A stretch of 9,034 nucleotides of DNA from Clostridia bacterium (GTDB lineage: Bacteria > Bacillota > Clostridia > Peptostreptococcales > Anaerovoracaceae). The translations under genes and the position numbers were made by a program. The stretch covers positions 1 to 9,034 of the forward strand of contig CAAEEE010000310.1 of the NCBI GenBank assembly GCA_900754805.1, written 5' to 3'. Below, piece after piece: positions 1-5,874 of the stretch. Below the pieces are notes generated by a model that searched no databases, was not told where the DNA came from, and saw only the letters and a program-made list of their open reading frames with translations. Within the stretch, counting starts at the first letter, position 1. Each line of letters starts with the position of its first letter.

Positions 1-528
1 CACCAGTCCTACGCCGATATTTTAAGTTTCTTATATAATATAAAGAATCATCAGGTTGCATTCATTGCTAAAGATTCGCTTGAAAAAATTCCAATTTTTG
101 GCAAGTGGGTGTTGAGAATTCGCGGCATTTATATCCACCGCGGAGATGCGAGAGCTTCTCTTAAGACAATTAACGAAGGTGTTGACTATCTGAAACAGGG
201 GTTTTCTCTTGTAATTTTCCCTGAGGGAACCAGAAGCCAGTCTTCGGAATTAGGCGAATTTAAGCCTGGAAGCTTTAAACTCGCAACGAAAGCTCGTGTT
301 CCGGTTGTACCTGTGACTTTAAATGGAGGTTATCACACTTTCGAAGAGCGCGGTGCAGTAACGAAAGGCTGCCACATCGACTTCATGGTACATGAGCCGA
401 TTTTGACCAAGGATATGTCTCGTCAGGAACTGGCGGAACTTCCGCACCGAGTCGAAGAAATTATCCGCGGCGGTTTAGAGATTCTAACTGCAGAAACGGA
501 TCAAGAAGAAAACAAAGACAAGGCGTAA
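1..528 (+). CDS. plsC: 1-acyl-sn-glycerol-3-phosphate acyltransferase (PlsC/LPLAT family), 5' partial
   Basis: This gene enters the window already open, so only its last 175 codons are visible. Members transfer an acyl chain from acyl-ACP or acyl-CoA to lysophosphatidic acid, giving phosphatidic acid at the inner face of the membrane. The visible part starts exactly at the catalytic HX4D motif (HQSYAD, visible residues 1-6). It continues with the GIYIHRGD block (42-49), the substrate-binding FPEGTRS motif (73-79) and the VPVVPV block (100-105). All four family motifs are therefore present. The missing N-terminus should be roughly 60-80 residues, normally with a membrane segment. A GTG at 109 is an internal codon, not the start, because motif I lies upstream of it in the same open frame. 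The C-terminus is short and acidic/lysine-rich. The gene converges on parB, and a terminator follows 14 bases after its TAA stop. The exact acyl donor and substrate cannot be read from sequence. Confidence 0.93.
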   Translation, partial: HQSYADILSFLYNIKNHQVAFIAKDSLEKIPIFGKWVLRIRGIYIHRGDARASLKTINEGVDYLKQGFSLVIFPEGTRSQSSELGEFKPGSFKLATKARVPVVPVTLNGGYHTFEERGAVTKGCHIDFMVHEPILTKDMSRQELAELPHRVEEIIRGGLEILTAETDQEENKDKA

Positions 529-542
529 TATTTGAACAATAC

Positions 543-575
543 AAAAGGCGGTTCGCAGTGAATCGCCTTTTTTTT
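543..575 (+). terminator. Intrinsic terminator of plsC, possibly bidirectional
   Basis: A 12-base-pair stem (543-554 with 560-571, one G-U wobble) closes a five-base loop and is followed by eight T residues (568-575). It begins 14 bases after the plsC stop. Read on the minus strand, the same hairpin has one C-A mismatch and a shorter tail (TTTTG). It could therefore also end the parAB transcript, probably less efficiently. No other terminator is visible downstream of parB. Confidence 0.85.
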
Positions 576-579
576 CGTT

Positions 580-595
580 GGTTTCACATGAAACA
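580..595. other. Degenerate parS-like site downstream of parB
   Basis: The 16-mer GGTTTCACATGAAACA matches the consensus parS TGTTTCACGTGAAACA at 14 of 16 positions. The mismatches are at position 1 and at one central base. The inner 14 bases stay nearly palindromic. It sits 7 bases beyond the parB stop, between the convergent plsC and parB genes. With the perfect site at 2370-2385 it flanks the parAB operon. Origin-proximal Firmicutes usually carry several parS sites, some imperfect, so ParB binding is plausible but unproven. Confidence 0.55.
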
Positions 596-602
596 GTCTC
601 GT

Positions 603-1499
603 TTATCCCAGTGATTTCAACATATCTATGAGCCGCTCGAGCTCATCTTTACTGAAAAATTCTATTTCAATTTTACCTTTGGAACCTTTTTGGTTAATAC
701 TAATTTTTGTGCCGAGAACTTCTTTAAGCTCTGCTTCCACCCTGCTGACATTTGGATTTTTCGCACGCTTTGCGGGTTTCTTCTTAGGCTTGCCGATTTC
801 TGCGGCAAGACGCTCCGTTTCTCTTACGGACAACCCTTCTTTTACAATTCGGCTGCAGAGATTTTTTCTTCCTTCCTCATCGTCAATCGTAATTACTGTT
901 CTTCCGTGAGCCGCGGAAATTTTTCCTGACGAAATTAATTCCAGAACATATTCAGGAAGCTTCAGAAGTCTCAGGCTGTTCGTTATATAGGGTCTGCTCT
1001 TTCCTACGCTTTTCGATACCTGCTCCTGCGTCATTCCGTAAGTAACAATCATCTGGTTCAGACCTTCGGCTTCCTCAATCGGGTTCAGATCTTCTCGCTG
1101 CATGTTTTCTATAATAGCAATCAGCATATTCTGCTCATCGTCAAGCTCTCTGATCAGGCACGGAACTTCAGAAAGTCCGGCTTTGATTGCTGCTCGCCAG
1201 CGTCTTTCTCCGGCAACAATTTCGTATCCGTTATCTTTTTTTCGCAGAACAATCGGCTGAATAACGCCATGCTCTATAATGGAATTGGCAAGATCTTGAA
1301 TTTTTTCCTCATCAAAAGTTTTTCTCGGCTGATTCGCGTTCGGCATAATGTCAAATGTTTTTATATATTTAACCGCATCCGGTGAATCGGGTTCGTTCTT
1401 CTCTATCGGCTTTTCACTCCTCGTAATTTCTACCGGAGCCGCTTCCGCAATCAAAGCACCCAATCCCTTTCCGAGTCCTCCCTTTTTCGCTGCTGCCAT
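603..1499 (-). CDS. parB: Chromosome partitioning protein ParB (Spo0J)
   Basis: ParB binds parS, spreads along DNA as a CTP-dependent clamp, loads SMC/condensin near the origin and stimulates the ParA ATPase. The 298-residue protein shows the full domain order. A glycine/lysine-rich tail (KGGLGKGLGALI, 6-17) matches the ParA-activating N-terminus. The CTP-binding core has QPRKTF (57-62), GERRWRA (97-103) and ENMQREDLNPIEEA (131-144). The helix-turn-helix spans about 156-180 and contains GKSRP (166-170). The basic linker is at about 237-250, and the C-terminal dimerisation domain ends with a KGKIEIEFFS block (274-283) nearly identical to B. subtilis Spo0J. Arg169 matches the arginine typical of parS-reading ParB rather than Noc. 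Its ATG shares one base with the parA stop (TAATG), and a GGAGG sits 7 bases upstream inside parA, so the two are translationally coupled. This is the true ParB; the paralogue at 2374-3159 is the Noc-type member. Confidence 0.96.
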   Translation of the reverse strand: MAAAKKGGLGKGLGALIAEAAPVEITRSEKPIEKNEPDSPDAVKYIKTFDIMPNANQPRKTFDEEKIQDLANSIIEHGVIQPIVLRKKDNGYEIVAGERRWRAAIKAGLSEVPCLIRELDDEQNMLIAIIENMQREDLNPIEEAEGLNQMIVTYGMTQEQVSKSVGKSRPYITNSLRLLKLPEYVLELISSGKISAAHGRTVITIDDEEGRKNLCSRIVKEGLSVRETERLAAEIGKPKKKPAKRAKNPNVSRVEAELKEVLGTKISINQKGSKGKIEIEFFSKDELERLIDMLKSLG

Positions 1500-2269
1500 T
1501 AGTTTTCCTCCAAGTCTAAAAATTCATCCGCAAAATCTCCGTAAGCCTCTGCTCCCTTTGACTTTGGATCGTATTCGGTTATCGGCATTCCGTAACTCGG
1601 CGCCTCTGCTAACCTTACATTTCTCGGAATTACAGTTGCGTAAACCTTATTTCCGAAATATTTTTTTACCTCTTGGACGACCTGCAGTGACAGGTTCGTT
1701 CTGCCGTCAAACATACTGAGAATAACGCCTTGAATCTCAAGTTTCGGATTTAAGCTTCTCTTTACCAAGTCGATCGTACTTACAAGCTGGCTGACACCTT
1801 CCAAGGCATAGAACTCGCACTGAATCGGTACGAGTACGCTGTCCACCGCCGCCAACGAGTTAATTGTCAGCAGTCCAAGTGATGGCGGACAATCGATGAA
1901 GATGTAATCGTAATTAGCCTTTATTTTTTCAAGCCCATCCTTTAAAGCACTTTCGCGCCCTTCCATACCGACCAGTTCCACTTCCGCTCCTGGTAGGTCA
2001 ACGCTTGCCGGAATCAAATCCAGATTCTCAACGTTTGTTTTAATAATCGCTTTTCTTGGATCATAGTCCTTGTCGATTAGAATATTATATACTGTGTTTT
2101 TAAGGTTTCTCTTTGTTACACCAATGCCGCTTGTAGTATTTCCCTGCGGGTCAATATCCAGAATGAGTACTCTTTTTCCCCTGATTGCTAGACAAGCAGC
2201 TAAATTTATATTCGTCGTAGTCTTTCCTACGCCACCTTTCTGATTAAATATCGCAATAGCTTTACCCAA
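1499..2269 (-). CDS. parA: Chromosome partitioning ATPase ParA (Soj)
   Basis: This is a MinD/ParA-family ATPase whose ATP-bound dimer binds DNA non-specifically. With ParB it drives origin segregation, and in Bacillus it also modulates DnaA. The deviant Walker A is KGGVGKTT (11-18), with the signature lysine 11. Walker A' is DIDPQGN (38-44) and Walker B is IDCPPS (125-130). The conserved VIPRNVRLAEAPS block lies near the C-terminus. From the TTG at 2269 the protein is 256 residues and begins MGKAIAIFNQKGG, which aligns end to end with B. subtilis Soj (MGKIIAITNQKGG). An ATG 30 bases upstream is open in frame but would place the AAGGAGG ribosome site inside the gene, so TTG is preferred. The operon promoter at 2320-2348 and the parS site lie upstream. 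The TAA stop overlaps the parB ATG. Confidence 0.95.
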   Translation of the reverse strand: MGKAIAIFNQKGGVGKTTTNINLAACLAIRGKRVLILDIDPQGNTTSGIGVTKRNLKNTVYNILIDKDYDPRKAIIKTNVENLDLIPASVDLPGAEVELVGMEGRESALKDGLEKIKANYDYIFIDCPPSLGLLTINSLAAVDSVLVPIQCEFYALEGVSQLVSTIDLVKRSLNPKLEIQGVILSMFDGRTNLSLQVVQEVKKYFGNKVYATVIPRNVRLAEAPSYGMPITEYDPKSKGAEAYGDFADEFLDLEEN

Positions 2270-2276
2270 AATTGTT

Positions 2277-2283
2277 CCTCCTT
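2277..2283 (-). promoter_or_regulatory. Ribosome binding site fixing the TTG start of parA
   Basis: A perfect AAGGAGG lies 7 bases upstream of the TTG at 2267-2269. It is what decides for the TTG start over the upstream in-frame ATG at 2297-2299. Confidence 0.85.
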
Positions 2284-2319
2284 GCAATGTACATTTCATT
2301 CATCTCGAAGACTGATTTC

Positions 2320-2348
2320 ATTATACACTACTTTAAAAAATTTTTCTA
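2320..2348 (-). promoter_or_regulatory. Sigma-A-type promoter of parAB
   Basis: Read on the minus strand, a perfect -10 TATAAT (2325-2320) is preceded at exactly 17 bases by TAGAAA (2348-2343), which matches TTGACA at four of six positions. The spacer is A/T-tract rich. Initiation should fall near 2313, leaving a leader of about 43 bases before the TTG start. The -35 lies about 21 bases downstream of the parS site, so ParB nucleated there could spread over the promoter. Confidence 0.75.
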
Positions 2349-2359
2349 CTGTTTCGCAT

Positions 2360-2390
2360 AAAAAATAGATGTTTCACGTGAAACATCTAT
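2360..2390 (-). terminator. Probable intrinsic terminator of noc, built from the parS palindrome
   Basis: The region 2365-2390 is a perfect 26-base palindrome. On the minus strand it is followed directly by a run of T residues (2365-2360, the first belonging to the stem). As RNA it can fold into a stem of about 11 base pairs with an ACGU loop and a U-tract. That has the shape of a Rho-independent terminator, though the stem is AT-rich. It overlaps the noc stop codon and precedes the parAB promoter. Terminator activity is inferred from shape only. Confidence 0.5.
2370..2385. other. parS centromere site (perfect consensus)
   Basis: TGTTTCACGTGAAACA matches the bacterial parS consensus at all 16 positions. 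It is centred in a longer perfect palindrome (2365-2390). The last four codons of the upstream noc-like gene (Arg-Cys-Phe-Thr) and its TGA stop run through it. Position beside parA and close to the origin is typical for a main parS site. ParB from the neighbouring gene is the expected ligand. Confidence 0.95.
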
Positions 2391-3159
2391 CGTTTTTCGG
2401 TATCAATATTTTAACTTCCATAAATTCGCCCTGATCGTTTTCAATAAATCTGGCTCCCTTTTCAACCGTTTTTACCTGATTAAATGCTTTCCTTATTGTA
2501 TTTAAATAAATTTTATAGCTTATGTAATTGATTTTATTTTTCTTTCGATTTACCTTCTCCTTGCTTGCTATTACATCTTCAACGAGCTTTTCTGTTTGCT
2601 TGACATTTAAATTATTATCGATAACCCGATTAAGAACCTTCTTTCTATCGCTTTCTTCGGTCAGCTTCAAAAGCGCGCGTGCATGTCTTTCCGTAAGTTT
2701 ATTTGTCATCAGCATCTGCTGCAATTCCTCGGGAAGGCTTAAAATTCGAATTTTATTTGAAATGGTGGACTGCTGCTTGCTCACCCTTTTCGCGATTTCT
2801 CCCTGTGTAAGGTTAAAATCGTCCATCAATTTCTTATATGCCTTTGCTTCCTCAAGAAAATTTAAATCTTCTCTTTGTACGTTTTCAACAAGTGCTATCA
2901 GTGCTGCTTCCGATTCCTGCAATTCTTTAATAATAACCGGAACCCTTGAAAGTCCTGCTAATTTAGCGGCTCTAAGCCTTCGCTCACCTGCAATTAATAT
3001 AAATTTTCTGCCCTCTGTTTTTTTAACTAAAAGTGGCTGTAGCACCCCAAACTCTCGAATAGAATTGGTTAATTCTCCCAATTCATTATCTGTAAAAATT
3101 TTCCTCGGCTGTTCCGGATTTGGAACAATCATACCGACCGGAATTTGTATCACTCTCAT
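2374..3159 (-). CDS. noc: Noc-type nucleoid occlusion protein (ParB paralogue)
   Basis: Noc proteins are ParB paralogues that bind NBS sites and, at the membrane, keep the division septum off the nucleoid. The 261-residue protein has the CTP-binding core (QPRKIF 17-22, AGERRLRA 57-64, ENVQREDLNFLEEA 92-105) and a helix-turn-helix (about 117-141). It also has the Noc-like LTERHARALL segment (155-164) and a C-terminus ending VKILIPK (249-255), resembling B. subtilis Noc. Gln130, Lys136 and Arg158 match three of the four residues reported to give NBS rather than parS specificity; the fourth is Ser141 instead of Lys. The ATG at 3159 is chosen because AAGGAGG lies 5 bases upstream. An in-frame GTG at 3192 has no comparable site. 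With this start the protein lacks the N-terminal amphipathic membrane helix of Bacillus Noc. It sits between rsmG and parA, the usual noc position. Whether it works as Noc or as a second ParB is not settled. Confidence 0.85.
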   Translation of the reverse strand: MRVIQIPVGMIVPNPEQPRKIFTDNELGELTNSIREFGVLQPLLVKKTEGRKFILIAGERRLRAAKLAGLSRVPVIIKELQESEAALIALVENVQREDLNFLEEAKAYKKLMDDFNLTQGEIAKRVSKQQSTISNKIRILSLPEELQQMLMTNKLTERHARALLKLTEESDRKKVLNRVIDNNLNVKQTEKLVEDVIASKEKVNRKKNKINYISYKIYLNTIRKAFNQVKTVEKGARFIENDQGEFMEVKILIPKNDRCFT

Positions 3160-3164
3160 TTGCT

Positions 3165-3171
3165 CCTCCTT
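3165..3171 (-). promoter_or_regulatory. Ribosome binding site fixing the noc start
   Basis: A perfect AAGGAGG lies 5 bases before the ATG at 3157-3159. It lies within the reading frame of the longer GTG-initiated alternative, arguing for the shorter protein. Confidence 0.85.
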
Positions 3172-3200
3172 CTTTTGTATCATGAAACACACTTTCTATA

Positions 3201-3228
3201 GGGAAATAATAACATTTCCTAGAGGAAA
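3201..3228 (-). promoter_or_regulatory. Candidate noc promoter with overlapping inverted repeats
   Basis: On the minus strand an extended -10-like TGTTATTAT lies at 3214-3206 (TATTAT, one mismatch to TATAAT), with no convincing -35. It is embedded in two short inverted repeats that share an arm. TTTCCT/AGGAAA is at 3215-3220 and 3223-3228, separated by two bases. GGAAAT/ATTTCC is at 3202-3207 and 3214-3219, separated by six. The arms resemble halves of the Bacillus NBS (ATTTCCCGGGAAAT) but not its spacing. It may be an operator for noc; this is inference. Confidence 0.4.
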
Positions 3229-3248
3229 AATGCAGTTTTTCGTTAAAC

Positions 3249-3280
3249 AAAAAACCCCCATTGTCATCACAATAAGGGTT
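3249..3280 (-). terminator. Intrinsic terminator overlapping the rsmG stop codon
   Basis: On the minus strand a 12-base-pair stem (3280-3269 with 3264-3253, two G-U wobbles) has a four-base loop (3268-3265). It is followed by six T residues (3254-3249). The rsmG TGA (3269-3267) lies at the top of the stem and in the loop, so the terminator begins inside the coding sequence. It should separate the yidD-to-rsmG unit from noc. Confidence 0.82.
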
Positions 3281-3977
3281 CTTTCGACGGAGTTCCCGCT
3301 TTTCTCGGGAATTTTGACGCCGTGTTTTTCACTTTTTTAATTACTATGATTTTGTGCGAAATATCATATGCGTTTAGGTTTGCATCTCGAATTTCAAGAA
3401 TTTCGCCACCCAGAGTTTTGACTGCACGTGCCGCAGCCGCAGCTTCTTCTGCCGCTTCCGGGCCTTTATATGCCATCAGAAATCCTCCGACTTTGATAAA
3501 CGGCAGACAGTATTCGGTCAAAACTGCCATGTTAGCAACCGCCCTGGAAACGCAGAGATCATATTTTTCTCTGTGCTGCTTGTTGCGTGCAAGTTCCTCT
3601 GCCCTCGCATGTACAGTAGCAACATTGGAAATTTCAGCGTTTTCACATAGTTCATCAATAATTCTAAGCCTTTTATTCAAGGAATCCATCAGGACAAAAT
3701 CTTTTTCCGGCGATAAAATCGCAAGCGGAATGCCCGGAAATCCGGCTCCGGTTCCCACATCGATAATCTTCCTCGCATTCGCGTATTCAGCATAACCGCA
3801 GCAGACAAGCGAGTCAATGAAATGTTTTACGATAAATTCATCTCTGTCCGTGATCCGGGTTAGATTCACTTTCTCATTCCACTCAAGTATACCTGACATG
3901 TACATTTCGAATTGCTTTATCTGCTTTTCGCTGCAGGAAAAACCTAAATCTGAAATTGCTTCTTTTAATTTAATCAC
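3267..3977 (-). CDS. rsmG: 16S rRNA (guanine527-N7)-methyltransferase RsmG (GidB)
   Basis: RsmG uses S-adenosylmethionine to make m7G at position 527 of 16S rRNA in the small subunit; loss gives low-level streptomycin resistance in several bacteria. The 236-residue protein shows WNEKVNLT (33-40) and KHFIDSL (51-57). The SAM-binding [15 protein letters not shown] (73-87) follows, then SRAVA (144-148), the YKG block (170-172) and the family C-terminal signature [14 protein letters not shown] (222-235). Length is normal for the family. Translation starts at a GTG that overlaps the mnmG stop (GTGA, four bases), so it is probably coupled to mnmG. The AGGAG ribosome site lies in the last mnmG codons. 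The gene ends inside an intrinsic terminator hairpin. The stretch around 173-185 is alanine/glutamate-rich. Confidence 0.96.
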   Translation of the reverse strand: MIKLKEAISDLGFSCSEKQIKQFEMYMSGILEWNEKVNLTRITDRDEFIVKHFIDSLVCCGYAEYANARKIIDVGTGAGFPGIPLAILSPEKDFVLMDSLNKRLRIIDELCENAEISNVATVHARAEELARNKQHREKYDLCVSRAVANMAVLTEYCLPFIKVGGFLMAYKGPEAAEEAAAAARAVKTLGGEILEIRDANLNAYDISHKIIVIKKVKNTASKFPRKAGTPSKEPLL

Positions 3978-5857
3978 TGCTTGCTTCTCCTCTTTTTTTC
4001 AAGGTAGACCATAATAACATTAATATCTGCAGGCGAAACTCCTGAAATTCTGGAAGCCTGTCCGAGCGATGCCGGACGAATCTGAGTAAGCTTCTGCATC
4101 GCCTCAATTCGAAGACCTTCAATATCCGCATAGTTTAAATTTTCATCAAGCCTGCGGCTTTCAAGCTTCTTATATCTTTCCACTTGCTGAAGCTGTTTCT
4201 GAATATAGCCTGCATATTTGAGCTGGACTTCGAGCTGCGTTATTTCGTGATAGGAAAGCTGCGGCCGATCAGCTCCGTCAACTTCTGCAAGATTTTCGTA
4301 CGTGATTTGCGGACGTTTCAGAAGTTCAGCTAAGGAAACTCGTCCCGATACCGGAGCACTTTCGTGCTTTTCTAAAAAATCATTAATTTCTTTTGGTGAA
4401 ACCGTCTTTTCACGCAGGCGATTCATTTCCTGTTGTACAATTTCTTTCGTCTTTAAAAATCTGTCATATCTTTCCTTAGTAGCCAGTCCAATACTGTATG
4501 ATTTTTCCGTAAGGCGCAGATCTGCATTGTCTTGCCTCAGAAGCAGCCTATATTCCGCTCTGCTGGTCATAATTCTGTAAGGCTCATTGGTACCTTTGGT
4601 CACTAAATCGTCGATGAGAACGCCAATATAAGCCTCGTCTCTTCCGAGGACAAATGGATTTTTTCCGAAAATTTTGAGTGCAGCGTTGATTCCGGCCATC
4701 AAACCCTGTGCCGCGGCTTCCTCATATCCGGAGCTGCCGTTAAACTGCCCTGCGCAAAAAAGATTTTCAATGCCTCTGTATTCCAGATTTAATTTTAACT
4801 CCTGCGGATCAATGCAGTCATACTCGATTGCATAAGCAGGTCTTACAATCCGAATATTCTCAAGACCCGGTATCGTCTTATAAAAAGCGTACTGTACATC
4901 TTCCGGAAGGCTCGAGGACATTCCCTGAATATACATCTCGTCCGTATCAAGACCTTCTGGCTCAATGAAAGTCTGATGTCTTTCCTTATCCGCGAAACGA
5001 TTAACCTTATCTTCAATCGACGGACAATACCTTGGACCGATTCCTTCAATTTGACCGCCGAAAAGTGCTGAACGATGAAAATTCTCGCGAATCACGCGGT
5101 GCGTTTCTTCATTTGTGTAAGTCAGCCAGCACAGTGCCTTGTTCTCACCGATTTCATCATGCATGAAGGAAAACGGGACAATCTTCTCATCGCCATACTG
5201 CGGAATCATCTTTTCATAGTTCAAGCTGCTTCCCAAGCATCTTGCCGGGGTTCCTGTTTTGAATCTGCGGAGTTTCATGCCATGTCTCTTGAGATTGTCC
5301 GCAAGTTCGTTTGCCGGAGCAAGCCCGTTCGGCCCGCTCGAAAATACGCTGTCGCCGATAAATATTTTTCCTCTGAGAAATGTTCCGGTCGCAAGGATGA
5401 CCGCTTTGGCTGTGTAATACGTGTGCGTCTTGGTTTCAACTCCGCATACCTTTCCGTCCTCGACAATCAAGTCCGTAACTTCACCTTGCTTCATATCGAG
5501 GTTTGGTTCTTTCTCTATCGTTTTCTTCATCTCAAGATGGTATTTATTTTTATCCGCCTGTGCACGCAGTGAATGAACTGCGGGTCCTTTTGCGGTATTC
5601 AGCATTTTACTTTGGATGAAAGTTTTGTCAATATTGATTCCCATTTCACCGCCGAGTGCGTCAATTTCTCTTACCAGGTGTCCTTTGCCGGTTCCTCCGA
5701 TGGAAGGATTGCACGGCATCATTGCCACTGCTTCGAGGTTGATGGAAAACATCAGCGTTTTCATTCCCATTCTCGCCGAAGCAAGCGCGGCTTCACATCC
5801 GGCATGTCCTGCACCGACAACGATAACATCGTATTCACCCATTAAATTTCTTTCCAT
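3974..5857 (-). CDS. mnmG: tRNA uridine-5-carboxymethylaminomethyl modification enzyme MnmG (GidA)
   Basis: MnmG is the FAD- and NADH-using partner of MnmE. The complex installs (carboxymethyl)aminomethyl groups at C5 of wobble U34 in tRNAs reading NNA/NNG codons, in the cytoplasm. The 627-residue length matches the family. Visible motifs are the FAD fold GAGHAG (15-20), PCNPSIGG (48-55), ATGTFLRG (156-163), FKTGTPAR (199-206) and [11 protein letters not shown] (274-284) with the conserved Cys278. A second signature, [18 protein letters not shown], follows in the second FAD segment. The C-terminal helical domain that contacts MnmE and tRNA is intact. The ATG at 5857 is used here. An ATG five codons in (5842), preceded at 7 bases by GGAAAG, is an almost equally good start and would give [10 protein letters not shown]. 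The gene lies 17 bases after mnmE and overlaps rsmG by four bases. Confidence 0.97.
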   Translation of the reverse strand: MERNLMGEYDVIVVGAGHAGCEAALASARMGMKTLMFSINLEAVAMMPCNPSIGGTGKGHLVREIDALGGEMGINIDKTFIQSKMLNTAKGPAVHSLRAQADKNKYHLEMKKTIEKEPNLDMKQGEVTDLIVEDGKVCGVETKTHTYYTAKAVILATGTFLRGKIFIGDSVFSSGPNGLAPANELADNLKRHGMKLRRFKTGTPARCLGSSLNYEKMIPQYGDEKIVPFSFMHDEIGENKALCWLTYTNEETHRVIRENFHRSALFGGQIEGIGPRYCPSIEDKVNRFADKERHQTFIEPEGLDTDEMYIQGMSSSLPEDVQYAFYKTIPGLENIRIVRPAYAIEYDCIDPQELKLNLEYRGIENLFCAGQFNGSSGYEEAAAQGLMAGINAALKIFGKNPFVLGRDEAYIGVLIDDLVTKGTNEPYRIMTSRAEYRLLLRQDNADLRLTEKSYSIGLATKERYDRFLKTKEIVQQEMNRLREKTVSPKEINDFLEKHESAPVSGRVSLAELLKRPQITYENLAEVDGADRPQLSYHEITQLEVQLKYAGYIQKQLQQVERYKKLESRRLDENLNYADIEGLRIEAMQKLTQIRPASLGQASRISGVSPADINVIMVYLEKKRRSKQ

Positions 5858-5874
5858 AATCTATCGTCTTTCTC

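Noticed and set aside
3174..3189. Possible third parS (minus strand, TGTTTCATGATACAAA) upstream of noc
   Set aside because: Only the left half matches. The right half differs at several positions and the palindrome is broken, so it is within chance expectation for AT-rich sequence.
3157..3192. Longer noc start at GTG 3192 or ATG 3183
   Set aside because: Both would place the perfect AAGGAGG inside the coding sequence, and neither has a comparable ribosome site. The added residues do not resemble the Noc N-terminal amphipathic helix.
3292..3312. TTCCCG/CGGGAA inverted repeat in the last rsmG codons
   Set aside because: It can form a short hairpin but has no T-tract on the minus strand. The bases encode the conserved [14 protein letters not shown] tail, so the real terminator is the hairpin at 3249-3280.
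2528..3340. Plus-strand open frame of 270 codons opposite noc and the 3' end of rsmG
   Set aside because: It is a mirror of the minus-strand noc coding sequence. The product is a Ser/Phe/Leu-rich low-complexity string with no recognisable domain. It also runs through the rsmG terminator and the noc promoter region, while the opposite strand encodes a clear ParB-family protein.
4390..4405. GTGAAAC half-site inside mnmG that resembles half of parS
   Set aside because: The other half does not match and the bases are explained by conserved MnmG coding sequence.
4893..4906. CTTCCGGAAG palindrome inside mnmG as a possible NBS
   Set aside because: It lacks the TTTCCC/GGGAAA arms of the known NBS and lies in well-conserved coding sequence, so it is more simply codon-driven.
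5075..5572. Plus-strand open frame of 165 codons opposite mnmG
   Set aside because: It is antisense to the middle of a fully conserved MnmG, with no ribosome site or family resemblance; a shadow frame.
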